A DNA stretch of 64,000 bases, taken from NCBI RefSeq assembly GCF_001690985.1, contig NZ_MAJS01000005.1, positions 197,080 through 261,079 of the forward strand, given 5' to 3'. The DNA is from Aliivibrio sp. 1S175 (lineage in GTDB: Bacteria; Pseudomonadota; Gammaproteobacteria; Enterobacterales; Vibrionaceae). The notes beneath the pieces were generated by a model that saw only the letters and a program-made list of their open reading frames with translations, did no database searches and was not told the origin of the DNA. Below, piece after piece: positions 1-9,801 of the stretch; position 1 is the first letter of the stretch; each line of letters starts with the position of its first letter. The translations under genes and the position numbers were made by a program.

Positions 1-1088
<1,088 letters not shown>

Positions 1089-1220
1089 TCAGTATGAAAT
1101 AAAATGTATCTGTAAGCTTTTATCACTCACGCCGATGTTACTTTCAATAATAATAAAATTATAATGATTCTATTACCTATCAAATAATTCAGCTATTTTT
1201 CATAACTAAGATGTAGATTA

Positions 1221-1320
1221 TCTCTTGTTCCCTTCGCAGGTATTAGCCTGATCAGGTTCTACGGATCCCGCAATGCGGTCTCAGCTCGTACTTTAAAAAA
1301 GTACTAAGCACTCCGACAAG
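1221..1320 (-). promoter_or_regulatory. TPP riboswitch (THI element)
   Basis: Read on the minus strand this contains the hallmark THI-box parts in order: CTTGTCGGAGTGC, a variable hairpin (AGTACTTTTTTAAAGTAC), GCTGAGACC, GGGATCCGTAGAACCTGATC and CTAATACCTGCGAAGGGAACAAG. The outer CTTGT and ACAAG close the junction. It precedes thiC by about 195 bp on the same strand. Family knowledge: TPP binding lowers expression of thiamine biosynthesis genes. Confidence 0.97.
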
Positions 1321-1499
1321 TTTCTTTCAGAATTTCTTGGTGAAAAACTGAACGTTATCGGAGTATAAAGAAAGTAAATTGAAATTGAAACGAAGAAAGG
1401 CATTGTTTCACGCTGGTTGGTGGAGTTTGCGAGTTAAAGCATGTCCAACTCTAACTCACAGACAACGGTAAATTAGATTCCAATCTACCGTAATAGCAA

Positions 1500-1515
1500 T
1501 GTTCCACGTGAAACT
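1500..1515. other. parS-like centromere site 1
   Basis: TGTTCCACGTGAAACT matches the bacterial parS palindrome TGTTNCACGTGAAACA at all defined positions except the last. It overlaps the stop codon of the CLC antiporter gene. Similar sites occur at 10413 and 27659, and parA/parB are encoded at 40.7-42.4 kb. Confidence 0.85.
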
Positions 1516-2893
1516 ACTTATCACCTTTCATCAATTTTTTAGCCATGTGCTTTAACGTCGATGAATTATATTCTCGATATGACCCAATTTTATTAGAGCC
1601 ATCATGATCACGACCATGCTCTAATGTTTTAGATACCGCTACACGTTGAGATGAATAAATCCCAGTATGACCACTGAAGTAATAAGCGGTATAACACGCT
1701 AACGCAAAGTAAGGTAAGTAATCCGCGCCAAACAACTCAACCCCCATGATTGTACACGCTAGCGGAGTGTTAGTTGCTGCTGCAAATACGGCTAAAAATC
1801 CTAAAGCTGCAAACAGATCAACTGGCGCTCCCATCACCCAAGCTAAGAAGTTACCGAAGGTTGCACCAACAAAAAACAGTGGTGTCACTTCTCCCCCTTT
1901 ATAACCCGCAGCTAACGTTATCGCGGTAAGCAATAACTTCAAAATCCAGCTATACCATTCTGCTCCGCCAGCACTAAATGCTGAGGTAATACTCACACCG
2001 CCATCCCGACTTGGGTATACCCCTATACCAATATAATCGTAGTTACCAATAAGTTGAGTGATACCAATCACCATTAAACCGCCAACAACCACGATGAGAT
2101 ATGGATTTTTTAACGTGGCATTAAATAGGTCTTTAAAACCATGGGTTAATTCGCCAAACAAATAACCCACAAAACCAAACGCAATCGCAGCAACAATTAC
2201 CTTAGCCATCAATACCAGATCAATATCAACCACATGACCAAACAAGGTACTGACTTGATCAAAACTAATTAAGTAATGAGTATGATGAGCACCCCATGCA
2301 GAGGCGACGACATTCGCTAAAATTGCCGCTAACAAAGCAGGAATGATTGCATTGAATTTAATTCGACCAATAAATAACACTTCAAGCGCAAAGATAGCGC
2401 CAGTAAATGGGGTACCAAAGATAGAAGCAAAACCCGCAGCAACACCAGCAGTCAGCATCATTCGTCGGTCATCTTCAGATAACTTAAATACTCTTGATAA
2501 CCAATCCGTTGTTGCACCACCAATCTGAACAGCGGTCCCTTCTCGACCAGCAGAACCACCAAATAGATGAGTAATAACGGTTGTGATCAGAACTAAAGGC
2601 CCCATTCGAACTGGAACCCCCTCACCAGCCTGATTTATCTCATCCATAATCAAATTATTACCACCGGCTGAGTTCTTACCCCAGTTACGGTAGCTATAAA
2701 CAATCACTAACCCTGCAAGAGGCAAAAGGTAAATTAACCAAGGGTTATTGATTCGAGTCTGAGTTGCCTCGCTGAGCAACCATAAAAAGAAGGCATTAAA
2801 TGAACCAACGAGCAAAGCAACCGGAAGTATAAGTAAAGACCAACGGAATACTTGGAAAATATTTTGAAAATTTCGATTAAGAGGATGTGCCAT
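1514..2893 (-). CDS. CLC-type antiporter, probably a fluoride/proton exchanger (CLC-F)
   Basis: A 459-residue polytopic membrane protein of the CLC family, which exchanges an anion for protons across the inner membrane. The gating glutamate is in GREGT (residues 116-120, E118). The pore motifs are not those of chloride CLCs: the usual GSGIP is GGNNLI (77-82), GREGP is GREGT, and the later pore helix reads GGEVTP (333-338). These Asn, Thr and Glu-x-Thr substitutions are the features I recall for the fluoride-exporting CLC-F clade. A fluoride riboswitch with an intrinsic terminator lies directly upstream on the same strand, which supports the same role: fluoride detoxification. Automatic annotation would probably call it ClcA, so the substrate is worth correcting. 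The CLC family is certain; fluoride specificity is inferred from motifs and control. Confidence 0.88.
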   Translation of the reverse strand: MAHPLNRNFQNIFQVFRWSLLILPVALLVGSFNAFFLWLLSEATQTRINNPWLIYLLPLAGLVIVYSYRNWGKNSAGGNNLIMDEINQAGEGVPVRMGPLVLITTVITHLFGGSAGREGTAVQIGGATTDWLSRVFKLSEDDRRMMLTAGVAAGFASIFGTPFTGAIFALEVLFIGRIKFNAIIPALLAAILANVVASAWGAHHTHYLISFDQVSTLFGHVVDIDLVLMAKVIVAAIAFGFVGYLFGELTHGFKDLFNATLKNPYLIVVVGGLMVIGITQLIGNYDYIGIGVYPSRDGGVSITSAFSAGGAEWYSWILKLLLTAITLAAGYKGGEVTPLFFVGATFGNFLAWVMGAPVDLFAALGFLAVFAAATNTPLACTIMGVELFGADYLPYFALACYTAYYFSGHTGIYSSQRVAVSKTLEHGRDHDGSNKIGSYREYNSSTLKHMAKKLMKGDK

Positions 2894-2988
2894 GAATTTC
2901 TATCTTTTAATATATGGTTAATCAAAAGGATAGACTATCTTAGAAGAGAAGAGAAATAACAAACAGCTCTACTATAGACGGATCTATC

Positions 2989-3013
2989 CAAAAACTATCA
3001 GAGTTATCTGATA
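2989..3013 (-). terminator. Intrinsic terminator of the fluoride riboswitch expression platform
   Basis: On the minus strand TATCAGA-TAAC-TCTGATA is a perfect 7-bp hairpin followed by GTTTTT. It lies between the riboswitch aptamer and the CLC gene start, about 100 nt before the ATG, so it would stop transcription before the gene unless the aptamer is ligand-bound. Confidence 0.85.
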
Positions 3014-3019
3014 AGGATA

Positions 3020-3080
3020 CGCTACAGTAGGAATCATTATCTCTAAATTAGAGCGGTTAAAGGTGGAAATCCATCACCTG
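3020..3080 (-). promoter_or_regulatory. Fluoride (crcB-motif) riboswitch
   Basis: Minus-strand sequence aligns part by part with known fluoride aptamers: stem AGGTG/CACCT enclosing loop ATGGATTTC, linker TTAACCGC, second stem CTCTA-ATT-TAGAG, then ATAATGATTCCTACTG. The GATGG and TCCTAC signatures are present. The pseudoknot would pair GGAUU with GAUCC-like bases of GATTCC with one U-U mismatch. An intrinsic terminator follows and the gene downstream is a CLC antiporter with fluoride-clade motifs. Confidence 0.87.
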
Positions 3081-3143
3081 ATGAACGGTACGCATACCAA
3101 TCAACAGAAGAAATGCTACTCCTATCATTAATAAATGGCAAAT

Positions 3144-3175
3144 AAAAAGGCGCTTAATTATTTAAGCGCCTTTTT
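3144..3175 (-). terminator. Bidirectional intrinsic terminator after the 64-residue orphan gene
   Basis: GGCGCTTAA-TTAT-TTAAGCGCC forms a perfect 9-bp hairpin with A5 on one side and T5 on the other. It ends the small minus-strand gene that stops at 3195 and separates it from the fluoride riboswitch. Confidence 0.9.
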
Positions 3176-3194
3176 AGTAACTCTTGTAAATAAC

Positions 3195-3389
3195 TTACCA
3201 AGTAAGTACAGGAGTGTAACCACTCACCGCATTAACCATTTTAGTATTTACACTTTCGAATCCTTTCCAAAGTTTTTTAGTTACGTTTGATTTTTTCTTT
3301 CTTGATTGCTGTTTGCCATACATTTCTTCGTTCAGCATATTTTTTGCAGCAACTTGACCAAGATAGACAGAACCTAAATCGTAATTCAT
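3195..3389 (-). CDS. Small basic hypothetical protein, 64 residues
   Basis: I do not recognise this protein. It starts MNYDLGSVYLGQVAAKNMLNE, has a lysine/arginine-rich middle (KQQSRKKKSNVTKK, residues 27-40) and no signal peptide or membrane segment. The start is backed by a TAAGG ribosome site about 9 nt upstream, and the gene ends just before a strong terminator, so it looks like a real single-gene unit. The basic middle could bind nucleic acid or a membrane surface, but nothing decides this. Confidence 0.65.
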   Translation of the reverse strand: MNYDLGSVYLGQVAAKNMLNEEMYGKQQSRKKKSNVTKKLWKGFESVNTKMVNAVSGYTPVLTW

Positions 3390-3489
3390 TGTTATAAAAC
3401 CTTAGCGATTAATTAAGCAACGAATTGTACTGCTTACCTTCCAAAAAACAAGATCTAGATCACACTTTATTTACATAAAAAAATGAAAT

Positions 3490-6246
3490 TTATCGCTTTG
3501 TTGGTGTTGCTAAGTATGTAGACTTACGAACATCGTCTCCAAATGTACTCTGGATTAACGCCGTCATCTCCTGCGAATGTATAGAATCAGCTGTCTTTTG
3601 AATATTCAATAACGCATCAATTCCATAGCCATGTATTGTGTACCTCGTAAATAGCCAGGCTTGTTGTGATGAGTTATTTTTCATCGGAGACAAATCAACC
3701 ACTAACTGTTTTGCAGCAGAACGGGTTTCCTCTTCGGACACTCCATTTAATAAATCAGCAATCACTTTATCTATCGCTGATTCAATAAGCTCCGCATTTT
3801 TTGGGGCAACTTGAGCACCAACAATCCAATTACTTCGTAACTCACCATCAAAATTTATGATTTCTGCATAAGGTGCATAATCTAAGCTCAGCTCTTCACG
3901 CACATAAGACATCAAACGTTTAGATACAATGCGTTGCATCATATCGTTCATAAACAAGGTTTTTGCAGATAGCTTCTCATCAGCCTTATTCGCAATAAAA
4001 TGAGCGATATAGTGACTGTTGTTTTCGGTATTAACTGCCATTGTAAAGCTAGGCTCAAATGATTCTTTGTAGCCTGCGGCATAGTTAACTGGTTCAGAAT
4101 TAGCGAATTGAATACTAGCCACATATTGGCGAAGTAATGGTTTTAACTCTGTTGGTTTAAGATCAGCAACAATCACTAACTGATAATTTCTATTCTGTTG
4201 GAATAATAATTGATGTATTTGTTTTATTTGATCATCAGTTACGTCAGCCACTCCAGTGCCTTCCAGTAATCGATGGCTACTCGTTACTACATACGTATTG
4301 TGGTTAATCGCTTGAGTAAATTTACCTAATGGCGTTTCTAGGTATGCACTGCGGTTTTGATTAAACTCCTGTTTTACTGCTTTAAGCTGGTCAGCATCGA
4401 CTTTTATCTCAGACATCAACGTTGATAAGATAGCAAAACTTTCTGCAACCCCTTCTCTATTGGTGAAGACTTCAATGCCATGATGAGTAAAGTTAATATA
4501 TGGATAAAGCTCAATATCATTACGTCTTAGATGGGCATCTAATTGAGACCCAGTAAGGTCGCCTAATCCACTGCGACTAACAACAGGAATCGCAATGTTT
4601 GCAGCCGGGATTAAGTTTGAAGTCAATGCTGCCATTCCCCCTTTGCTTGCTAACGAGATACTGATGTCATCCCCTGAGTTCACATCTCTTAAATACAGTA
4701 CATTAATGCCATTATCTAACGTCCAGCTTGTTAAGTTTCTTTCGCTCGATATTAATTCTTCTGAAAGAATACTTCCAGAAATAGCAGGAACAGGGAAAGC
4801 AGAGGTAACATTATTAAGTAAAGGCTTATTACCCTGCTTGTTATACAGAGATCTTAATTCAGGAATTCTTAGTTTAGTCGCATCAATACTTTCACTCGCA
4901 TCTAAACCAATACCAAATTGGTAAGTGCTTGATAGCAAATCATCCATATGTTGATTAACAACCGTAAGATCTACCATAGAGATAAAAGCTTCCAAGCTTT
5001 CTTTATAATCTAAAATAGACTGACTTGGTTGCTGGTTAACGATATTCATTGATTTGTTTTCAGCATGATCAACCGCGTTTAAATCATCTTGGTTTTTACC
5101 AATATTATCTAATTCATATTGATAATATTTTACGATGTCTTCTAGCTCATTGGCCGTTGCACCATAGTCACGTAAAGAAGCCAACACCTCTAAAAATTGC
5201 GTTTCACTTTGCTCTCTGTAACGTGCGGGGAATGATACTGAAGAAATTGAATAGCGACGGTCTGAAACAAAATATTCTGTCGAATAAATCCACTGAGCTG
5301 GCATTGCTGCATCTAAAAATGCAGCATTCATTCTTTGTTCAATTAATTTTTGAGTAATGTAATCTAACCAAAGCTGATGTTGTTTTTCTCTGCTTTGAAC
5401 ATTCGCGTTTCCACGATCAATAATCATATTGATGCTTGGTGCTTCGCCACCCGCAATATAACCAATAAAATCAGATGTATTTAATACCTCCTTTTCCATT
5501 GTTGTTACCGTAGTGGTGCCTTTTTCCCAAGAAGTGAAGTGTTTTTTAACGAGTTTAGTCGCTTGCGCTAAAGTAACGTCTCCCGAGATAATGATTTCAA
5601 CTAATTGTGGTTGATACCATTTCTTATAAAACTCGCTTAATGTTTCTGAAGACGCTGACACAACCGATTCTTTATCACCAAGAGGATCATAAGCATCATA
5701 TGAATTGTTAGTCATGTGCTCATAAAATTGTGTCGATATGTTTTTCTCTTCAAGCCGAGAATATCGAAATTCACCAAGGATAACGTCTTTCTCTTTTTCT
5801 ACTTCTTTAGAAGAAAGTTCAATACCATCTCCAATATCTCGCATCCAAGTAAGTGCGTTGTTTAATTCACTATTATTTGGAAGATCTAACTTATAAACGG
5901 TTTCCTCATAAGAAGTATACGCATTAATATCAGCACCGAAACTGAGTCCCGCATTTTCAAATAAAGAAATTACGTCATTTTGAGAAAAATGTTCACTTCC
6001 ATTAAACGCCATGTGTTCTACGAAGTGCGCATATCCCTTTTGGTCTTGTGTCTCTTGAAATGAGCCAGCGTGAATAATCAGTCTTACTGAGACCTCTTTT
6101 TCTGTGTCTGGATAAATATGGTAACGAAGTCCATTATCAAGTTGTTCACTGACCCAATTAGGATCTGCTTTTATTGGGGTCTCGGGGTGAGTTGCGCAGC
6201 CTATAACGAATAAAGAAAAAGCTATTGGTAACCAATAAGTTTTCAT
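3490..6246 (-). CDS. M16-family zinc metalloprotease lipoprotein (PqqL-like)
   Basis: A 918-residue pitrilysin/insulinase-family peptidase with two tandem M16 halves. The N terminus is a lipoprotein signal with lipobox VIGC, the lipidated cysteine being residue 17. The inverted zinc motif HFVEH (H74, E77, H78) is intact, and KEKDVILGEFR downstream supplies the second-glutamate region. The C-terminal half has no HxxEH, as expected for the non-catalytic half. Size, order and the AHFVEHMAFNG and NAYTSYEETVY blocks resemble E. coli PqqL, an envelope M16B peptidase. The substrate is unknown. The ATG at 6246 has an AGGA site upstream. It stands alone between a 64-residue orphan and the tRNA-Trp repeat array. 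Confidence 0.9.
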   Translation of the reverse strand: MKTYWLPIAFSLFVIGCATHPETPIKADPNWVSEQLDNGLRYHIYPDTEKEVSVRLIIHAGSFQETQDQKGYAHFVEHMAFNGSEHFSQNDVISLFENAGLSFGADINAYTSYEETVYKLDLPNNSELNNALTWMRDIGDGIELSSKEVEKEKDVILGEFRYSRLEEKNISTQFYEHMTNNSYDAYDPLGDKESVVSASSETLSEFYKKWYQPQLVEIIISGDVTLAQATKLVKKHFTSWEKGTTTVTTMEKEVLNTSDFIGYIAGGEAPSINMIIDRGNANVQSREKQHQLWLDYITQKLIEQRMNAAFLDAAMPAQWIYSTEYFVSDRRYSISSVSFPARYREQSETQFLEVLASLRDYGATANELEDIVKYYQYELDNIGKNQDDLNAVDHAENKSMNIVNQQPSQSILDYKESLEAFISMVDLTVVNQHMDDLLSSTYQFGIGLDASESIDATKLRIPELRSLYNKQGNKPLLNNVTSAFPVPAISGSILSEELISSERNLTSWTLDNGINVLYLRDVNSGDDISISLASKGGMAALTSNLIPAANIAIPVVSRSGLGDLTGSQLDAHLRRNDIELYPYINFTHHGIEVFTNREGVAESFAILSTLMSEIKVDADQLKAVKQEFNQNRSAYLETPLGKFTQAINHNTYVVTSSHRLLEGTGVADVTDDQIKQIHQLLFQQNRNYQLVIVADLKPTELKPLLRQYVASIQFANSEPVNYAAGYKESFEPSFTMAVNTENNSHYIAHFIANKADEKLSAKTLFMNDMMQRIVSKRLMSYVREELSLDYAPYAEIINFDGELRSNWIVGAQVAPKNAELIESAIDKVIADLLNGVSEEETRSAAKQLVVDLSPMKNNSSQQAWLFTRYTIHGYGIDALLNIQKTADSIHSQEMTALIQSTFGDDVRKSTYLATPTKR

Positions 6247-6439
6247 AATGCATCCTGGTAATTATATTTATATTTTATAAGATCGTAATCTAAATATAAA
6301 TCACACATAAATGCAACAGATAGATCTAAACGATTATTATTACGGACGTTTATTTTGTAATTTGCGAGATAAGTACTCCCAACACGCGTGTTCTTATAGT
6401 GGGGGGGATCCGTGGCTCTTTTCTCAAATCGCAGATAGC

Positions 6440-6471
6440 AAAAAGGCTCATACCTTTCGATATGAGCCTTC
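6440..6471 (-). terminator. Terminator copy in tRNA-Trp repeat unit 1
   Basis: Minus strand AAGGCTCATA-TCGAAAGG-TATGAGCCTT followed by TTTGC forms a long stable hairpin with a U tail. It is one of three copies of the tRNA-Trp terminator spread by the tandem duplication. Confidence 0.85.
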
Positions 6472-6566
6472 TCTAAATATGGCAGGGGTGGAGAGATTCG
6501 AACTCCCAACACGCGTGTTCTTATGGTGGGGGGATCCGTGGCTCTTTTCTCAAATCGCAGATAGCA

Positions 6567-6597
6567 AAAAGGCTCATACCTTTCGATATGAGCCTTC
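6567..6597 (-). terminator. Terminator copy in tRNA-Trp repeat unit 2
   Basis: Identical hairpin to that of unit 1, AAGGCTCATA paired with TATGAGCCTT and followed by T residues. Confidence 0.85.
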
Positions 6598-6692
6598 TCT
6601 AAATATGGCAGGGGTGGAGAGATTCGAACTCCCAACACGCGTGTTCTTATGGTGGGGGGGATCCGCGGCTCTTTTCTTAAATCGCAGATAGC

Positions 6693-6723
6693 AAAAAGGC
6701 CCATACCTTTCGATATGAGCCTT
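6693..6723 (-). terminator. Terminator directly after the intact tRNA-Trp gene
   Basis: The same hairpin as in the other units but with one base change that replaces a pair by a G-U wobble (AAGGCTCATA with TATGGGCCTT). It sits 10 nt past the CCA end, so it is the first terminator met by tRNA-Trp transcripts. Confidence 0.88.
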
Positions 6724-6732
6724 CTCTAAATA

Positions 6733-6809
6733 TGGCAGGGGTGGAGAGATTCGAACTCCCAACACGCGGATTTGGAATCCGCTGCTCTGCCAGTTGGAGC
6801 TACACCCCT
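6733..6809 (-). tRNA. tRNA-Trp (anticodon CCA)
   Basis: A 77-nt cloverleaf: acceptor AGGGGTG/CACCCCT with discriminator G, D stem GCTC/GAGC, anticodon stem GCGGA/TCCGC with loop TTCCAAA (anticodon CCA), variable GTGTT, T arm GGGAG-TTCGAAT-CTCTC, and an encoded CCA end. It closely matches E. coli tRNA-Trp. It is the only intact tRNA here; its 3' half has been duplicated downstream. hemG ends 118 bp upstream on the same strand. Confidence 0.98.
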
Positions 6810-6927
6810 GTTGTGCGTGCTATTGTAATGACTTCCACAATAAAATCTACACTTTGAACGCTAAAAATATGAATTTAAAACAAAAATCCTACTTCTATCG
6901 CACTATTATTCCGAAAACGAATAGAAT

Positions 6928-7452
6928 TTAATCGTGTTTTATCTTATCAACAAATTGATCGACTCGTTTCCAGTTCGTATATTCAACTTCTTTAGTTGGA
7001 TCCGTCTCCCCCCCCGTCATTCTCATGATGAGTTGAATCATAAAACGATCAAAGAAATTATAACGAGGGTAAAATAACGCACCAGCAAACGTATCTTGCA
7101 AAGCAGGCACCCAAGAAGACTTCAATAAAAACTTCTTAAAATACGCACTGGTTTCTGGGGTATCTTTACCCTCTTTACGAGCAGTCAGATTCACAATAAA
7201 AAATGCAGACTTCGCTTGCTCCAAAGCCACTTGATGTTGAGAGATAAATTGATACAACTTCTTATTCAAGTGACCGTAACGGATAGAAGCACCAATCACA
7301 ACACGATCATAATCTGAAAACGAAACCGTTAACGGCTGATGTAAATCCACTAATTCACATTGGACATCACTCCCTAACTTAGTCGCAATATAATCCAATA
7401 TCTTAATGGTTTGACCTTCACGACTTGAGTGAAGAAGTAATACTCTTTCCAC
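6928..7452 (-). CDS. hemG: Menaquinone-dependent protoporphyrinogen oxidase HemG
   Basis: A flavodoxin-fold enzyme that oxidises protoporphyrinogen IX to protoporphyrin IX in haem synthesis, passing electrons to respiratory quinones at the inner membrane. The FMN phosphate loop is near the N terminus (LLHSSREGQT, residues 5-14), followed by VVIGASIRYGHLN, as in E. coli HemG. Length (174) fits the family (about 180). The start is GTG, with AAAGGG a suitable distance upstream. It lies 32 bp behind trkH on the same strand, reproducing the yigZ-trkH-hemG order of E. coli. Confidence 0.95.
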   Translation of the reverse strand: MERVLLLHSSREGQTIKILDYIATKLGSDVQCELVDLHQPLTVSFSDYDRVVIGASIRYGHLNKKLYQFISQHQVALEQAKSAFFIVNLTARKEGKDTPETSAYFKKFLLKSSWVPALQDTFAGALFYPRYNFFDRFMIQLIMRMTGGETDPTKEVEYTNWKRVDQFVDKIKHD

Positions 7453-7484
7453 AGTAAACCCTTTTATCTTTCTAATACTAAAAA

Positions 7485-8942
7485 CTAACTACGCCAAAAC
7501 GTCGGCGTAAACAAAATAAGTAAGGTAAAAACTTCCAAACGACCAAATAGCATTGAGATAATTAAAATCCATTTTGCTGAATCATTTACCTCTCCAAAAT
7601 GCACCGCAACCTCCCCCAACCCCGGACCTAAGTTATTTAGTGTTGCAGCAACCGCTGAAAACGCGGTTAATTCATCAATGCCAGTCGCAATTAATGCCAG
7701 CATACAAACAACGAACACCAATGCATAAGCAGAGAAAAACCCCCACACTGCATCAACCACTCGTTGAGGTAAGGCTTTTGTCCCAATCTTAATCGTAAAA
7801 ATAGCTCTTGGGTGAATAAGGCGCTTTAGTTCACGCATCCCCTGCAGAGAAAGTAACAATATACGGATAACCTTCATCCCGCCACCGGTTGACCCAGCAC
7901 AACCACCAATGAACGAAGAAAACAGCAATAAAACAGGTAAAAACAATGGCCACTCAGAAAAACTGGTTGTCGTAAAACCTGCCGTCGTTGAAATTGATAC
8001 CGTCTGGAACAAAGCTTGATCTGCCGCAGCACCAATTGAGTCATAAGTACTGTGCTTTAGTAACAATAAGAAAGTAACTAAAAACAATAATACTTGGATA
8101 AAAATAAACGCTCTAAACTCAGGGTCTTTCCAATAATATTTAGGATGAACACCGCCGGAGGCGAATGCAGCAAAGTGCAATGAGAAATTACAGGCAGAAA
8201 TAAGTAAAAAGACCACCGTGATAGCGTTAATTATAGGACTATTAAAATGCCCCATACTCGCATCATAAGTAGAGAAACCACCAATAGCTATCGTTGAAAA
8301 GCTGTGAGAGATGGCATCAAACCAATCCATTCCTGCTGCCCAAAATGCCAAAGCACACGCAATGGTTAAAGTAAGATATATATACCAAAGTACTTTTGCG
8401 GTTTCTGCAATTCGTGGCGTCATTTTGGAATCTTTAACCGGCCCAGGGATCTCAGCTCGATACAGCTGCATACCACCAATACCCAACACTGGTAAAATTG
8501 CCACCGCTAAAACGATGATCCCCATACCACCAAACCATTGAAGAAGCTGGCGATAAAATAGAATCGCTTTTGGCAAATGGTCTAATCCCGTAAGAACCGT
8601 AGCACCTGTTGTCGTTAACCCAGAAAATGATTCAAAAAAGGCATTGGTTATCGAAATATCAGGTGTTCCTGATAGCAAAAATGGAAGCGCACCAGCACTA
8701 CCGATTACCATCCAAAACAAAACCACGATGAGAAAGCCATCTCGAGATTTTAACTCTTGTTTATGTTCACGGTTAGGGAACCAAAGTGCACCACCTCCTG
8801 CTAATAATAAAAAAAAGGTAATAACAAAAGGCACACCCGCACCATCACGATAAATAAACGCGACAAGAGCTGGGGCTAACATGAAAAAACTAAAAACCGC
8901 GAGTAATGTACCCACGATTCGAATAATTGAACGAAACTGCAT
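7485..8942 (-). CDS. trkH: Trk potassium uptake channel subunit TrkH
   Basis: The K+-translocating inner-membrane subunit of the Trk system, which works with the NAD-binding regulator TrkA (not in this window). The protein (485 residues, E. coli 483) shows the four pore-loop repeats with their filter glycines: TTTGATV, IAIGGFST, STTAGFTTT and NNLGPGLGEV. The N terminus MQFRSIIRIVG matches E. coli TrkH and fixes the start, although the ribosome site is weak. It lies between yigZ (53 bp) and hemG (32 bp) and is probably co-transcribed with them. Confidence 0.97.
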   Translation of the reverse strand: MQFRSIIRIVGTLLAVFSFFMLAPALVAFIYRDGAGVPFVITFFLLLAGGGALWFPNREHKQELKSRDGFLIVVLFWMVIGSAGALPFLLSGTPDISITNAFFESFSGLTTTGATVLTGLDHLPKAILFYRQLLQWFGGMGIIVLAVAILPVLGIGGMQLYRAEIPGPVKDSKMTPRIAETAKVLWYIYLTLTIACALAFWAAGMDWFDAISHSFSTIAIGGFSTYDASMGHFNSPIINAITVVFLLISACNFSLHFAAFASGGVHPKYYWKDPEFRAFIFIQVLLFLVTFLLLLKHSTYDSIGAAADQALFQTVSISTTAGFTTTSFSEWPLFLPVLLLFSSFIGGCAGSTGGGMKVIRILLLSLQGMRELKRLIHPRAIFTIKIGTKALPQRVVDAVWGFFSAYALVFVVCMLALIATGIDELTAFSAVAATLNNLGPGLGEVAVHFGEVNDSAKWILIISMLFGRLEVFTLLILFTPTFWRS

Positions 8943-8995
8943 GATTTATTTAACGCTTTGCGTCACTCGCATTCTAATGGTTTATATGAATTGAA

Positions 8996-9610
8996 TTACT
9001 CTGTTGGAAATTCAATTTTGGCACCGCTTTTATTAATCACCGCGGTTTGAAATTCAGTAATGACACGTTTCTCTAGTTCTAATGTCATTACAACCTTATC
9101 ACTATAATCCGCTGCCACCTGTTGTCCTTCATATTGGTGCAGTAATGTTTCGACCAAACTCACTAAGTTATAGTCACAATGCAAAATAATATGAGTTGTA
9201 ATGCGTTTTTCTTCTGTTTCTATCAATTTAAGAGCTTGCTGAACTCCACCACCATACGCTTTAACAAGACCACCCGTTCCTAGCTTTATCCCACCAGAGT
9301 AGCGAGTCACCACTGCGGTGATTTCCCCAATACCACTGCCACTGAGTTGAGCAAGTATTGGTTTGCCTGCAGTACCTGATGGTTCACCATCATCGCTAAA
9401 ACCCCATTTCATAGAATCTTCAGGCCTTCCTGCAACAAATCCCCAACAGTTATGCCTTGCATCAGAATGCTTTGTTTTTATTTCAGCGACAAACGCTTTG
9501 GCTTCATCAATTGATGCCGTTCTAGCGAGGTAGGTAATAAAGACACTCTTTTTGATCTCTTCTTCAAATACCGCCATCGCTTTTGGTACTTGATATGGTT
9601 GATCACTCAT
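8996..9610 (-). CDS. yigZ: YigZ/IMPACT family protein
   Basis: A 204-residue member of the IMPACT/YigZ family. The conserved N-terminal half contains DARHNCWGF, GFSDDGEPSGTAGKP and TRYSGGIKLGTGGLVKAYGG, all diagnostic. The molecular function is not established; eukaryotic IMPACT proteins regulate translation through GCN2. It is the first gene of a yigZ-trkH-hemG run and is divergent from fadBA. E. coli has pepQ between yigZ and fadB, which is missing here. Confidence 0.93.
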   Translation of the reverse strand: MSDQPYQVPKAMAVFEEEIKKSVFITYLARTASIDEAKAFVAEIKTKHSDARHNCWGFVAGRPEDSMKWGFSDDGEPSGTAGKPILAQLSGSGIGEITAVVTRYSGGIKLGTGGLVKAYGGGVQQALKLIETEEKRITTHIILHCDYNLVSLVETLLHQYEGQQVAADYSDKVVMTLELEKRVITEFQTAVINKSGAKIEFPTE

Positions 9611-9754
9611 AGACTACACTGTTAGTAAAAATGGAACTTTAAAGTGTATCACTTCTAATGACATTTACGCTTTCTAAGCTGAATTTATTCGCCAAACGAA
9701 GAAAGCAAATTTGTGATCAAACAATATAAACGTAAACAAAATGTTAAATTTAAT

Positions 9755-9783
9755 TTGATATCTGTTTACTTTAGCATCACTAT
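9755..9783 (+). promoter_or_regulatory. Candidate sigma-70 promoter of fadBA
   Basis: TTGATA (9755-9760), 17-bp spacer, CACTAT (9778-9783). The -35 is good and the -10 is weak. It places the transcription start over or just before the FadR-like operator, where a bound repressor would block it. Confidence 0.4.
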
Positions 9784-9784
9784 T

Positions 9785-9801
9785 AACTGGTCAAACCAGA
9801 T
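9785..9801. promoter_or_regulatory. FadR-like operator upstream of fadBA
   Basis: AACTGGTCAAACCAGAT fits the FadR consensus AACTGGTCNGACCAGTT closely and has its dyad symmetry. It sits 52 bp before the fadB start. A further half-site ATCTGGT lies at 9823-9829. Family knowledge: FadR represses fad genes until long-chain acyl-CoA releases it. Confidence 0.8.

Larger units (their letters stand above)
6381..6760 (-). repeat. Three tandem ~127-bp units carrying the 3' half of tRNA-Trp and its terminator
   Basis: Units run 6381-6507 (127 bp), 6508-6633 (126) and 6634-6760 (127). Each holds, read on the minus strand, a tRNA-Trp 3' half (T arm, acceptor strand and CCA), a TATTTAGAGA linker, a terminator hairpin, a ~50-bp spacer and a junction ending CGCGTGTT. 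Unit lengths differ only in a run of six or seven G/C bases, and the units differ at about five other positions, so the duplication is recent or kept homogeneous. The last unit merges into the intact tRNA-Trp gene. A trace (TACTCCC) flanks the left end at 6374. The leftward copies lack the acceptor 5' strand and cannot make a tRNA. Confidence 0.93.

Noticed and set aside
6243-6704. Long open frames on both strands (153 and 126 codons) across the tRNA-Trp repeats
   Set aside because: They translate the tRNA halves and terminators three times over (e.g. GVRISPPLPYLEKAH) and have no homology to real proteins; they arise because the repeat lacks stops in those frames.
6381-6760. CRISPR array
   Set aside because: The ~127-bp units are directly adjacent copies with no unique spacers, contain tRNA and terminator sequence, and have no cas genes nearby.
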